From Phycisphaera mikurensis NBRC 102666 (lineage in GTDB: Bacteria > Planctomycetota > Phycisphaerae > Phycisphaerales > SM1A02), in NCBI GenBank assembly GCA_945870475.1, contig CAMBSR010000011.1:1-23206 (forward strand): a DNA stretch of 23,206 nucleotides, given 5' to 3'. The notes beneath the pieces are model-generated. The model was given only the letters and a program-made list of their open reading frames with translations. It made no database searches and was not told where the DNA came from. Positions 1 to 6,769 of this stretch are shown one piece after another (within the stretch, counting starts at the first letter, position 1; each line of letters starts with the position of its first letter). The position numbers and the translations under genes were made by a program.

Positions 1-914
1 AGCTCCTCTTCGATGTCCCGCTGGTCTGGGGCATCGTGATCACTGCCGCGGACGTGATGCTGATCCTCCTTCTCCATCGCCGCGGCTTCCGCATCCTGGA
101 AGCCTTCGTGGCGGCGCTGGTATTCACCATCGGCGCGTGCTTTGCTTACGAACTCTGGGCTGCGCGTCCGGATCCGGGCGGCATTCTCCGCGGTTTCTGG
201 CCCACCACGCGCATCCTTTCCGACCCGGCCATGCTCTACGTGGCCATCGGAATCCTGGGCGCCACGGTGATGCCGCACAACCTCTACCTGCATTCGAGCA
301 TCGTGCAGACGCGCGCCTATCCGCGCACCGAGGACGGCAAGCGCGACGCGCTGCGCCTGGCCACCATCGACTCCACGGTCTCGCTCGGCTTCGCCTTCTT
401 CGTCAACGCTGCCATCCTGATCACCGCCGCCGCCGCGTTCCACGGCACCGACAACCAGGACGTGGCCGACATCCACCAAGCGTACGACCTGCTGACGCCG
501 GTGCTGGGGGCATCGCTCGCGAGCACGCTGTTCGCCGTGGCGCTCCTTGCGAGCGGCCAGAACTCCACGCTGACGGGCACGCTGGCAGGGCAGATCGTGA
601 TGGAGGGATTCCTCGAACTTCGCCTTCCGCCCTGGGCGCGGCGCATGGTGACCCGGATGGTGGCCATCGTGCCGGCCGCGGTGGTTGCCGCAGCGTGGGG
701 CGATGCGGGCGTCGGCAAGCTGCTGGTGCTGTCGCAGGTGATCCTGGCGATGCAGCTGCCCTTTGCCGTGGTGCCCCTGATCACGTTCACGTCGTCGCGC
801 GCCAAGATGGGTGCGTTTGCCATTCGCGGCTGGATGCGGGTGGCGGCGTGGGTCTGTGCGGTCACGGTGATCGGGCTCAACCTGCTCTTGCTCTGGTCGC
901 TCGTGGGAGCCTGA
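1..914 (+). CDS. Nramp-family divalent metal (Mn2+/Fe2+) transporter, 3' part
   Basis: This is the C-terminal ~303 residues of an Nramp (MntH/SLC11-type) proton-coupled importer of divalent metals in the inner membrane. The frame is open from base 3 with no start, so the 5' end lies outside the window. The conserved TM6 motif MPHNLYLHSS is encoded from base 270 and contains the His used by the family. GQNSTLTGTLAGQIVMEGFL further on matches the TM8 signature. Several hydrophobic helices follow up to the TGA at 912-914. The unwound TM1 motif (DPGN) would be upstream and cannot be checked. truD follows 40 bp downstream on the same strand with its own promoter-like hexamer, so an operon is doubtful. 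Family assignment is secure; Mn versus Fe preference is not visible. Confidence 0.93.
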   Translation, partial: LLFDVPLVWGIVITAADVMLILLLHRRGFRILEAFVAALVFTIGACFAYELWAARPDPGGILRGFWPTTRILSDPAMLYVAIGILGATVMPHNLYLHSSIVQTRAYPRTEDGKRDALRLATIDSTVSLGFAFFVNAAILITAAAAFHGTDNQDVADIHQAYDLLTPVLGASLASTLFAVALLASGQNSTLTGTLAGQIVMEGFLELRLPPWARRMVTRMVAIVPAAVVAAAWGDAGVGKLLVLSQVILAMQLPFAVVPLITFTSSRAKMGAFAIRGWMRVAAWVCAVTVIGLNLLLLWSLVGA

Positions 915-941
915 ATCCAGCGCCCCCGAGAGGCCGGCGCG

Positions 942-947
942 TAGAGT
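942..947 (+). promoter_or_regulatory. Candidate -10 box (TAGAGT) for leaderless truD
   Basis: TAGAGT lies 7 nt before the GTG start of truD, so transcription would begin at or next to the start codon. No -35 resembling TTGACA is visible 16-18 nt upstream. It is one of six such placements in the window; the call rests on that recurrence. Confidence 0.45.
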
Positions 948-954
948 TCCACGT

Positions 955-2157
955 GTGGCCATCCGAACTCACCCCGATGACTTTCGCGTCGACGAGGAAC
1001 TCGAGCCTGCACTCGAGGCCGCGCTGTGCGCCAATTTCTCGGAGGCCGCGCCGCACGCGGTGTGCCGGCTGACGAAGAGCGGCCTCACCACGCCCGATGC
1101 CACCGCCGGGTTGGCGCGTGCCCTGCAGGTACCGCCGCACGCCATCCACTATGCCGGTCTCAAGGACCGCCATGCTGCCACGAGCCAGCACGTGTCCTTC
1201 AAGCGACCGTCGCCCGCGGCGGCGCGTGCGCTGTCGCGCGGCATCGAGGGACCGGGCTGGCGCGCGCGCGTCATCGGCTGGTCGACGGAACCGGTGGATG
1301 CCTCGTGGATCACGGCGAACGCATTCGAGATCGTGGTGCGCGACCTCTCCGCGGAAGCCGTCGAGACCATGCACACGCGAGCCGCACGACTCCGTGCGCC
1401 GGACGGTGCGCTGCACGTGGTGAACTACTTCGGCGACCAGCGCTTCGGGTCCGCGCGTCACGGGCAGGGTTTCGCCGCACGTGCGCTGCTTGCAGGCGAC
1501 GTGGACGCCGCACTGCGCCTGGCGGTGGGGACGCCCGCGCGCAAGGACCTCGGCGTGCGCCGCGCGTTCACGCGCACCTGCGCCACCAAGTGGGGCCAGT
1601 GGAGGGTGCTGGCCGCGGAACTGCCGCCGTGCCCGGAGCGCCGGCCCTTCGAGCGCCTGGCGCAAGGGGCGTCGCTCCCCGAGGCGTTCATGGCATTGCC
1701 GCCGTTCCTGCGCTCCATGAATGTCGAGGCATTCCAGAGCCTCCTCTGGAACGACGGCGCGCGACGGATGGTGCGCGCGGCGGTGTCATCGCCCATCGAG
1801 ACCGAGGACGAATTCGGCGCGCTCGCCTTCGCGCCGGCTGCGGAGATTCCGGCCGCCTGGATGGAGTGTCGCCCGCCGATGCCGAGCCCCGAAACGGTCT
1901 TCGCTTCGCCATGGGGCGAGGCGTGGCGCGCCGCGCTCGCGGCGGAACAGCTGGAGCCCGCGGCGCTCACGCTGCGCGGCATGCCGGAGCTTCGCTTCGG
2001 TCACGCCGAGCGACCGCTCGTGATGCGGGCCGCGAACTTCGCCATGCAACCGATCGGTGGCGGGCAGGGCAGCGGCAACGATCGCGCCGTGGAAGTGCGC
2101 TTCCGCCTGCCGCGCGGTGCGTATGCAACGGTGCTGCTGCGTGCGCTCGGGCAGTAG
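955..2157 (+). CDS. truD: tRNA pseudouridine(13) synthase TruD
   Basis: TruD isomerises U13 of tRNA-Glu to pseudouridine in the cytoplasm. The 400-residue product carries the catalytic motif GLKDRHAATSQ near residues 68-78, with the presumed catalytic Asp at 71 (Asp80 in E. coli). It also has NYFGDQRFG at about 157-165, both diagnostic of the TruD fold. The C-terminus GAYATVLLRAL is likewise typical. The start is a GTG at 955. There is no usable Shine-Dalgarno (the nearest purine run, GAGAGG, is 21 nt away), but TAGAGT sits 7 nt before it, which suggests a leaderless mRNA. Its end is only 6 bp from the end of the convergent META lipoprotein gene. The insertion region between the two motifs is typical for the family. 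Identification is firm; the exact start is less so. Confidence 0.95.
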   Translation: MAIRTHPDDFRVDEELEPALEAALCANFSEAAPHAVCRLTKSGLTTPDATAGLARALQVPPHAIHYAGLKDRHAATSQHVSFKRPSPAAARALSRGIEGPGWRARVIGWSTEPVDASWITANAFEIVVRDLSAEAVETMHTRAARLRAPDGALHVVNYFGDQRFGSARHGQGFAARALLAGDVDAALRLAVGTPARKDLGVRRAFTRTCATKWGQWRVLAAELPPCPERRPFERLAQGASLPEAFMALPPFLRSMNVEAFQSLLWNDGARRMVRAAVSSPIETEDEFGALAFAPAAEIPAAWMECRPPMPSPETVFASPWGEAWRAALAAEQLEPAALTLRGMPELRFGHAERPLVMRAANFAMQPIGGGQGSGNDRAVEVRFRLPRGAYATVLLRALGQ

Positions 2158-2163
2158 CGGCGG

Positions 2164-2655
2164 TCAGTGCTTCGTTTCGTTCGCCGCCCTCGGCATCGGT
2201 TCGAATTCCGCCACCACCGTGGAGCCGTCGGAGAGCCGCAGCCTGCCGTCGGCAATGCTCCATCGGGTGACGGAGGCAATGACCTGCAGGTACTGCCGCT
2301 CCAGTTCCATACGTTCCGGCGGGCCGGCCATGCGCGTGGCGGCCAGGGGGCCGAACGCGAGGGACGCGCCGTTGGCCGTGCACGTACCGAACCATCGATT
2401 GACGCCTGCGAAGCCGCTGGCCTTTCCGCCCGCCTCCAGCGCGAAGGTGGGCATGCAGTCGGCCGGCGGTGCCGCGGCGCCCAGGCGGGTGCATCGCCAT
2501 TCGTTGCCGACGATGGTCGGTGCGGATGCGGCGGACACCGTGCCGTGATGCTGCGTTCCGGACGGATCTCGCGCGGTCGCGACACAGGCGGTCAGGGTGA
2601 CGTTAAGCACCAGCAAGGCACAGCAGCTCCGGACGGCGAACGCGGTGGTGTTCAT
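2164..2655 (-). CDS. META-domain lipoprotein (HslJ-like)
   Basis: A 163-residue exported protein. The N-terminus is a lipoprotein signal with lipobox LTAC near residues 18-21, so it is probably anchored in a membrane after lipidation. The remainder is a META domain, as in HslJ: the signature GFAGVNRWFGTC...LAFGPLAATRMAGPP...MELERQYLQ is present almost intact. HslJ-type proteins are linked to heat and novobiocin tolerance and to motility or virulence in other bacteria; the molecular function is unknown. The start ATG at 2655 fits the signal peptide. It lacks a Shine-Dalgarno but has TACCTT 6 nt upstream. The open frame extends further upstream, but that extension has no signal-like character and crosses the divergent neighbour, so it was not used. 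Convergent with truD, divergent from the DUF6265-like gene. Confidence 0.85.
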   Translation of the reverse strand: MNTTAFAVRSCCALLVLNVTLTACVATARDPSGTQHHGTVSAASAPTIVGNEWRCTRLGAAAPPADCMPTFALEAGGKASGFAGVNRWFGTCTANGASLAFGPLAATRMAGPPERMELERQYLQVIASVTRWSIADGRLRLSDGSTVVAEFEPMPRAANETKH

Positions 2656-2661
2656 GTCGGA

Positions 2662-2667
2662 AAGGTA
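2662..2667 (-). promoter_or_regulatory. Candidate -10 box (TACCTT) for leaderless META lipoprotein gene
   Basis: On the minus strand TACCTT is followed by 6 nt (TCCGAC) and then the ATG at 2655. No Shine-Dalgarno and no clear -35 are present. The geometry places the transcription start at the A of the ATG. Confidence 0.45.
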
Positions 2668-2790
2668 GCAATGTCGGTGCAACGCACGGAGGAATCCGCG
2701 TGTCGGACGCGTTCCTGCCATGTTCCGGTAGATTGCTCGAAGCGTCCTGATCGTCGGGGCGGTCATCTCTCTCCTGTCCGCGCCCCCACC

Positions 2791-3360
2791 ATGATCCGCC
2801 TTCTCGCCATCGTTCCTGCCGTTGCCTCGCTCGTCTTCGTCGCGCCCGGGCAGGACGCCAAGGCTCCCCCGGCGCCGGCCACTGCCTCGGGTCCCAAGGC
2901 TGCCGCGGCGCTCGAGCCGCTCGCCTTCATGACCGGTGCGTGGACGCAGCAGCAGGCCAACGGCGCCATGATCGAGGAGCACTGGATGGTCCCGCGCGGG
3001 CAGTCGATGCTCGGCTCGTTCCGCCGCATTCTCGGCAACGGCGGCGTGCCGTTCTACGAGTTCACGCAGATCGTCGCGGAAAAGGATCGCGTGGTGCTGC
3101 GGCAGATGCACGTCCACGGCAACTTCGATCCGGATCCCAAGCGCACCGAGCCCATGCTCCTGGTGCTGGAGAAGGTCGAGGGCAAGCGCGCCACGTTCGT
3201 GCCGGTGGCCGATCCGGCCAAGGCGCACGCGGGCGACCTGTCGCGCGTGACCTATTCCGCGGACGGCCCGGACACGTTGGTGCTGGTGGTGGAACCGAAG
3301 GCGCCGGAAGGCAAGCCGGCGGAGAAGCCGCTCGAGTTCCGCATGACGCGGATCAAGTGA
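2791..3360 (+). CDS. Secreted DUF6265-like protein of unknown function
   Basis: A 189-residue protein with a short hydrophobic N-terminus (MIRLLAIVPAVASLVFVAPG) that looks like a signal peptide, followed by an Ala/Pro-rich linker. The core reads LEPLAFMTGAWTQQ...MIEEHWMVPRGQSMLGSFRR...FYEFTQIV, which resembles DUF6265: a small beta-barrel-like domain with conserved EEHWM and MLGSFR segments and no known activity. The ATG at 2791 was chosen because it opens the signal peptide. There is no Shine-Dalgarno; a TAGATT at 2729-2734 could be a -10 giving a leader of about 50 nt. It ends 14 bp before the end of the convergent hisN-like gene. Exported location is inferred from the N-terminus only. Confidence 0.75.
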   Translation: MIRLLAIVPAVASLVFVAPGQDAKAPPAPATASGPKAAAALEPLAFMTGAWTQQQANGAMIEEHWMVPRGQSMLGSFRRILGNGGVPFYEFTQIVAEKDRVVLRQMHVHGNFDPDPKRTEPMLLVLEKVEGKRATFVPVADPAKAHAGDLSRVTYSADGPDTLVLVVEPKAPEGKPAEKPLEFRMTRIK

Positions 3361-3374
3361 GCTGAATCAATCGA

Positions 3375-4202
3375 TCACGGATGCCCGGTGCCGCGGAGCA
3401 GGGCAACGAGCTCTGCGTGCAGCGCGGGGTTCGCCGCCACGGCCGTGCGGCAGTGGATGCCGGGCGTGCCGTCCCATGCGCTGAAGACGCCGCCTGCTTC
3501 CTCCATGATGATGGGAAAGGGCCCGGAATCCCACGGATTCATCCATGGCTCCACGGCGCCGTCACAGCGTCCGGTGGCCACGAGCGCCATGCAGTAGCAG
3601 TCCGTCCAGCCGCGGATGCGGCCGGCTTGAGCGCTGAGCGCATCGAGTGCGGCGATGGTGCCGGCGCGGCGGAAGTACTCGTAGCCGGTGGTCGCGATGA
3701 GGGCGTTGGAGAGGCGATCCGCGCGAGAGACGCGCGCGCGCACCACGGGCTCGCCGTTGCGCTCCCACCACGCGCCGCGGCCCTGTGCGGCCCACACGCG
3801 CTCGCCGAGTGCGGGCAGTTCGCAGACGCCGGCCACCACGCGCCGGTCCTCGCCGGTGCCGTGCTCGAGCGCCAGCAGCACGCCGTAGAGGGGCACGCCA
3901 TGCGCGAAGCTCACCGTGCCGTCGATCGGGTCGATGACCCAGGTGTAGCCGCTGGTGCCGGGCGCGGCGCCGTGCTCCTCGCCCAGGAGGCCGTCCTGGG
4001 GAAAGTCGGCGGCGATGGCCTTTCGGATGAGCGTCTCGCAGGCGCGGTCGGCCACGGTGACCGGGCTCTGGTCATCCTTGTGCTCCACGACCAGTTCCGG
4101 GTGCTGGAAGTAGGTGAGTGTGAGGCGCCCGGCGCGCTCGGAGATGGCCCGCAGGGCGGTCACGCGGGGGTCGAGGCCGGGGGGCGGGGCCGCAGAAGGC
4201 AT
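3375..4202 (-). CDS. Inositol-monophosphatase-family enzyme, probably histidinol-phosphatase (HisN type)
   Basis: A 275-residue Mg2+-dependent phosphomonoesterase of the IMPase fold, cytoplasmic. Metal-binding motifs are complete: GEEHG around residues 74-78, the signature VIDPIDGTVSFAHGVP at 89-104 with Asp91 and Asp94, and NPWDSGPF with Asp225 at the C-terminal site. The block DCYCMALVATGRCDGAVEPWMNPWD resembles HisN-type histinol-phosphate phosphatases (the penultimate steps of histidine synthesis) more than classical SuhB. No other his genes are nearby, so inositol-1-phosphatase or another sugar phosphatase remains possible. The ATG at 4202 lacks a Shine-Dalgarno, with TACGAT 6 nt upstream. 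Convergent with the DUF6265-like gene. Confidence 0.85.
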   Translation of the reverse strand: MPSAAPPPGLDPRVTALRAISERAGRLTLTYFQHPELVVEHKDDQSPVTVADRACETLIRKAIAADFPQDGLLGEEHGAAPGTSGYTWVIDPIDGTVSFAHGVPLYGVLLALEHGTGEDRRVVAGVCELPALGERVWAAQGRGAWWERNGEPVVRARVSRADRLSNALIATTGYEYFRRAGTIAALDALSAQAGRIRGWTDCYCMALVATGRCDGAVEPWMNPWDSGPFPIIMEEAGGVFSAWDGTPGIHCRTAVAANPALHAELVALLRGTGHP

Positions 4203-4208
4203 GGGGCG

Positions 4209-4214
4209 ATCGTA
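4209..4214 (-). promoter_or_regulatory. Candidate -10 box (TACGAT) for leaderless hisN-like gene
   Basis: Minus-strand TACGAT is followed by CGCCCC (6 nt) and the ATG at 4202. No Shine-Dalgarno and no good -35 are visible. It is the member of the six-gene set closest to the TATAAT consensus. Confidence 0.5.
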
Positions 4215-4360
4215 ATCGGGGCCCGGCGGGGAGTTCGTGGCCTTGAAAAGTTCGTGGGATGGGACGGGCCTGGGGGCGCCGGAGCGGCGGTAGCACCGTC
4301 AAGCCGGGGTTCAATTTCCAGTTATCGCTGCGGATTGCTTGCCCACCCTGGATCGCGGGT

Positions 4361-4366
4361 TACTTT
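4361..4366 (+). promoter_or_regulatory. Possible -10 box (TACTTT) for the PEP-CTERM-like gene
   Basis: The 229-bp gap 4203-4431 holds no gene. In its locally AT-richer half TACTTT would give a leader of about 60 nt that includes the GGAGA Shine-Dalgarno at 4421-4425. A TTGCTT at 4335-4340 is 20 nt upstream, too far for a standard -35. Weak evidence. Confidence 0.25.
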
Positions 4367-4431
4367 CGAGGTTCCTCACGGCCCCTTTCCGTGTGGCATG
4401 TTGGCTCCCTCCCCCCTTTCGGAGACATTCC

Positions 4432-5175
4432 ATGTCAGTCATGACCCGGCTTTCCCTTGCCGCGATCGTCGCCTCTACCGCTTGCGTGGCCTCGGCCTCC
4501 GCTGACCTCGTCGTCGGCTGGACCATCCCCAACGCGTTCCCGTCGGGTACGGGCAACGTGCCCACCGGCACCTTCTACACCGTTGGCGCTGGTGACCAGG
4601 GCGCAGCGACCGCTGGCACCAGCCTGTCCAGCACCCACCAGCTGGCCTCCTCGGGCGCCAACCCCACCTCGTACACCTCGCCCGCCGGCAACGGCAGCCA
4701 GTACGCCTTCTCCAGCAACGTCTGGAAGGCCGGCGACTTCTACCAGGCGGCCTTCAGCGGCACGGGCTACTCGGGCCTGTCGTTCACGTGGGATCAGACC
4801 CGCAGCTCCACCGGCCCGGCGGCCTGGACGCTCATCATGAGCGTCGATGGCGGCGCCAACTGGACGACACTCTTGGCGTCCTACGCTCCCATCGTCAATT
4901 CCGCGGCTCCCACGGGTGCCGGTGCGTGGACGTCGAGCTCGTACAACGCCGCCTACACCTCCACCATCGCGCTCGGCGCCTCTGCCGACAACGCTGCCTC
5001 GATCATCGTGCGCATGCAGGCGAAGGTCGACTCGGTCAACGGCTCCGGCGCCTACCAGGCCGGCGGCACCGCCCGCATCGACAACGTGTTCGTCAACGGC
5101 ACCGCGGTCCCGGCCCCGGGCGCCGTGGCGCTCCTCGGCGTGGCTGGCCTCGTGGCTCGCCGTCGCCGTCGCTGA
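4432..5175 (+). CDS. Exported PEP-CTERM-like sorting-signal protein
   Basis: A 247-residue exported protein. A signal peptide covers about residues 1-25 (MTRLSLAAIVASTACVASAS, ending ASA). The body is rich in Ser, Thr, Gly, Ala and Asn with aromatic residues and no catalytic motif I recognise; it resembles a beta-sandwich surface protein. The C-terminus is a tripartite sorting tail: VPAPGAVALLGV, a short hydrophobic stretch, then five to six Arg. This is the PAPGA variant of PEP-CTERM seen in Phycisphaerae, which would be processed by an exosortase or archaeosortase-like enzyme (none in this window). The ATG at 4432 is supported by GGAGA at 4421-4425 with 6-nt spacing; the ATG at 4441 is the alternative. 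A hairpin terminator follows. Function unknown; probably surface or matrix located. Confidence 0.85.
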   Translation: MSVMTRLSLAAIVASTACVASASADLVVGWTIPNAFPSGTGNVPTGTFYTVGAGDQGAATAGTSLSSTHQLASSGANPTSYTSPAGNGSQYAFSSNVWKAGDFYQAAFSGTGYSGLSFTWDQTRSSTGPAAWTLIMSVDGGANWTTLLASYAPIVNSAAPTGAGAWTSSSYNAAYTSTIALGASADNAASIIVRMQAKVDSVNGSGAYQAGGTARIDNVFVNGTAVPAPGAVALLGVAGLVARRRRR

Positions 5176-5204
5176 CGGAACGTTGGAGTCTCCAAGGGCT
5201 TTTC

Positions 5205-5241
5205 GCACCGCACGTCCATCTAGGCGTGCGGTGCTGCTTTT
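5205..5241 (+). terminator. Rho-independent-type terminator after the PEP-CTERM-like gene
   Basis: A perfect 10-bp stem GCACCGCACG (5205-5214) pairs with CGTGCGGTGC (5225-5234) around a 10-nt loop, followed by TGCTTTT. It lies 29 bp after the TGA. The T-run is short and offset, and only the plus-strand side has T residues, so it best serves the plus-strand gene while separating it from the convergent BON gene. Confidence 0.7.
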
Positions 5242-5245
5242 GCGC

Positions 5246-5932
5246 TCACGCCAGCGGGTCGATCGCCAGCGTGTTCCGCACGTCGCGCACGCCCTCCATG
5301 GAGCCGGCGATGCGCTCCAGGGTCTTGCGCTCCGCCCATGAATTGACCCGGCCGCTGAGCGTGACCACGCCGTCGTCCACGCCCACCCGCACGCGCCGCC
5401 CGGCGGGGCCGGCGTGGCGTTCGATGGCCTGCTCGATCTGGAAGCGCATGGTGTCGCAGGCCACGGGGGATTCGAGCACCGCGACGCGGTTCTGCACGGC
5501 GCGCACACCCGCAAGCTGGCGCACCGGGCACTCGGCATCGCAGCGCTGCGTCCAGGTGTCCACGGAGCCGCGCAGCGTGACGATGCCGCAGCGGACCGTG
5601 CCGAAGACGCGGATCAAGGGCTGGTGCGCGTCCCAGCGCAGGACGTCGCGCACTGCGTGCTCGATGTCGTCGTCCGTGCGGACGGTGCTGGCGTCCGGCT
5701 GGACGGTCAGGCAGTCCACCACGGACAGCACGCCGTGCACGCGGTGTGCGGCGTCGTTGATGGCGTCGCGGTTGGCGAGCGAGTTGGCGGTGCCGCGCAG
5801 CGTCACGATGCCGCCGTGGACCTCCACCTCCACCTCGGCGTCCAGGACGAACGGATCCCACTCGAGCTCGGAACGTACGTCGGCGAGCACACGCTCGTCT
5901 GGCTTCACGGCTGGCTGCATGATGGCGCGCAT
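5246..5932 (-). CDS. Triple-BON-domain protein (downstream paralogue)
   Basis: A 228-residue protein made almost entirely of three BON domains (OsmY/nodulation type), about residues 12-77, 86-152 and 160-225. Each contains the core pattern GIVTLRG or GVVTLSG followed by a helix and a VRDVRN-like strand. BON domains bind phospholipid membranes and are found in osmotic-shock proteins; no enzyme activity is expected. No signal peptide is visible, so it is probably cytoplasmic, unlike periplasmic OsmY. The ATG at 5932 was chosen for its GAGGG Shine-Dalgarno 8 nt away. A start at 5992 would add 20 residues without a ribosome site. With this start both tandem copies are exactly 228 residues and align end to end, including DAAHRV and WDP segments, so they arose by duplication. 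Last gene of the leftward run. Confidence 0.88.
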   Translation of the reverse strand: MRAIMQPAVKPDERVLADVRSELEWDPFVLDAEVEVEVHGGIVTLRGTANSLANRDAINDAAHRVHGVLSVVDCLTVQPDASTVRTDDDIEHAVRDVLRWDAHQPLIRVFGTVRCGIVTLRGSVDTWTQRCDAECPVRQLAGVRAVQNRVAVLESPVACDTMRFQIEQAIERHAGPAGRRVRVGVDDGVVTLSGRVNSWAERKTLERIAGSMEGVRDVRNTLAIDPLA

Positions 5933-6001
5933 GGTGTGTTCCCTCGCTTCTTCTTGCGGAGATCCCGGCGGTGAGTTGGCAACGAAGTCCATTGGCGTGG
6001 C

Positions 6002-6688
6002 TCAGGTGACGGGCTCGATGGTGGTTCGGTCGTCGATGCCGCGCACGCCGGGCGACGAGGCGGCAATGCGCTCCACCATCTGCCGTTCCGCCCACGTGGC
6101 CACGGGGCCGGCGATGGTGACGATGCCGTCCCGCACCGTAACGGAGAGGCGGCGCGCCTCACGCTCGGCGCGGCGCTCGAGGGCGCGCTCGATCTGGAGC
6201 TTGATGGCCACCGGGTCGATGGCGGTGCCGGTGACGGTGAGGCGGTTGACCACCGCGCGCACGCCCACCAGGCGCTGGATGGCCTTCTCGGCATCGACGC
6301 GGTGGGCCCAGTTGGTCACGTTGCCCTGCAGCGTGACGACACCGGAGGAAACCGTGGTCGCGATGCGGTCGTCCGGCAGGTATGCGTCCCAGCGCAGCGC
6401 CTCGCGCACGGCCTGCGCGATGTCGGCATCGGTGCGCACGGTGGACGGGCTGGGCGAGACGGTCATCTCGTCCACCACGTCCAGCACGCCCTGCACGCGG
6501 TGCGCCGCGTCCACGATGGCCAGGCGCGCGGCCAGCGAAGCCGCCACGCCGGTGATGGTGACGATGCCGTTGCGCACCGTGATGCCGGCGGTGGTGTCGC
6601 GGATGTACGGATCCCACGCCAGTTCGGACAGCACGTCCGCCTTGATGCGTGCGTCGGTCTTCGTGAGCGTGTGCGTGATGGTCTGCAT
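6002..6688 (-). CDS. Triple-BON-domain protein (upstream paralogue)
   Basis: A 228-residue protein with three consecutive BON domains (cores NGIVTITG, SGVVTLQG and DGIVTIAG), the sister of the next gene downstream. Shared blocks include ELAWDPYI/ELEWDPFV, DAAHRVQGVL/DAAHRVHGVL and STVRTDADI/STVRTDDDI. The likely role is membrane or envelope protection under stress, as for OsmY-type BON proteins, but no export signal is seen. The ATG at 6688 is preceded by AAGGGGA with good spacing. The gap to its paralogue's chosen start is 69 bp. It lies 81 bp after the stop of the PCMT/esterase-like fusion, so co-transcription from the 67-aa gene is plausible. No internal terminator was found in that gap. 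Confidence 0.9.
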   Translation of the reverse strand: MQTITHTLTKTDARIKADVLSELAWDPYIRDTTAGITVRNGIVTITGVAASLAARLAIVDAAHRVQGVLDVVDEMTVSPSPSTVRTDADIAQAVREALRWDAYLPDDRIATTVSSGVVTLQGNVTNWAHRVDAEKAIQRLVGVRAVVNRLTVTGTAIDPVAIKLQIERALERRAEREARRLSVTVRDGIVTIAGPVATWAERQMVERIAASSPGVRGIDDRTTIEPVT

Positions 6689-6769
6689 GGCGATTCCCCT
6701 TTGCTGAATGCGTTCATTTCAGGCGATCGAGGCTCCGGCCGTCACTGGGACCTTTCCCCGATCCGCGCC

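Noticed and set aside
920..940. Small GC hairpin between the Nramp gene and truD as a terminator
   Set aside because: Only a 5-bp stem (GCGCC/GGCGC) and no T-run.
4335..4364. TTGCTT with a downstream hexamer as a classical sigma-70 promoter for the PEP-CTERM gene
   Set aside because: The spacing to TACTTT is 20 nt, and at 18 nt the -10 (GTTACT) is poor. Only the -10 was kept, at low confidence.
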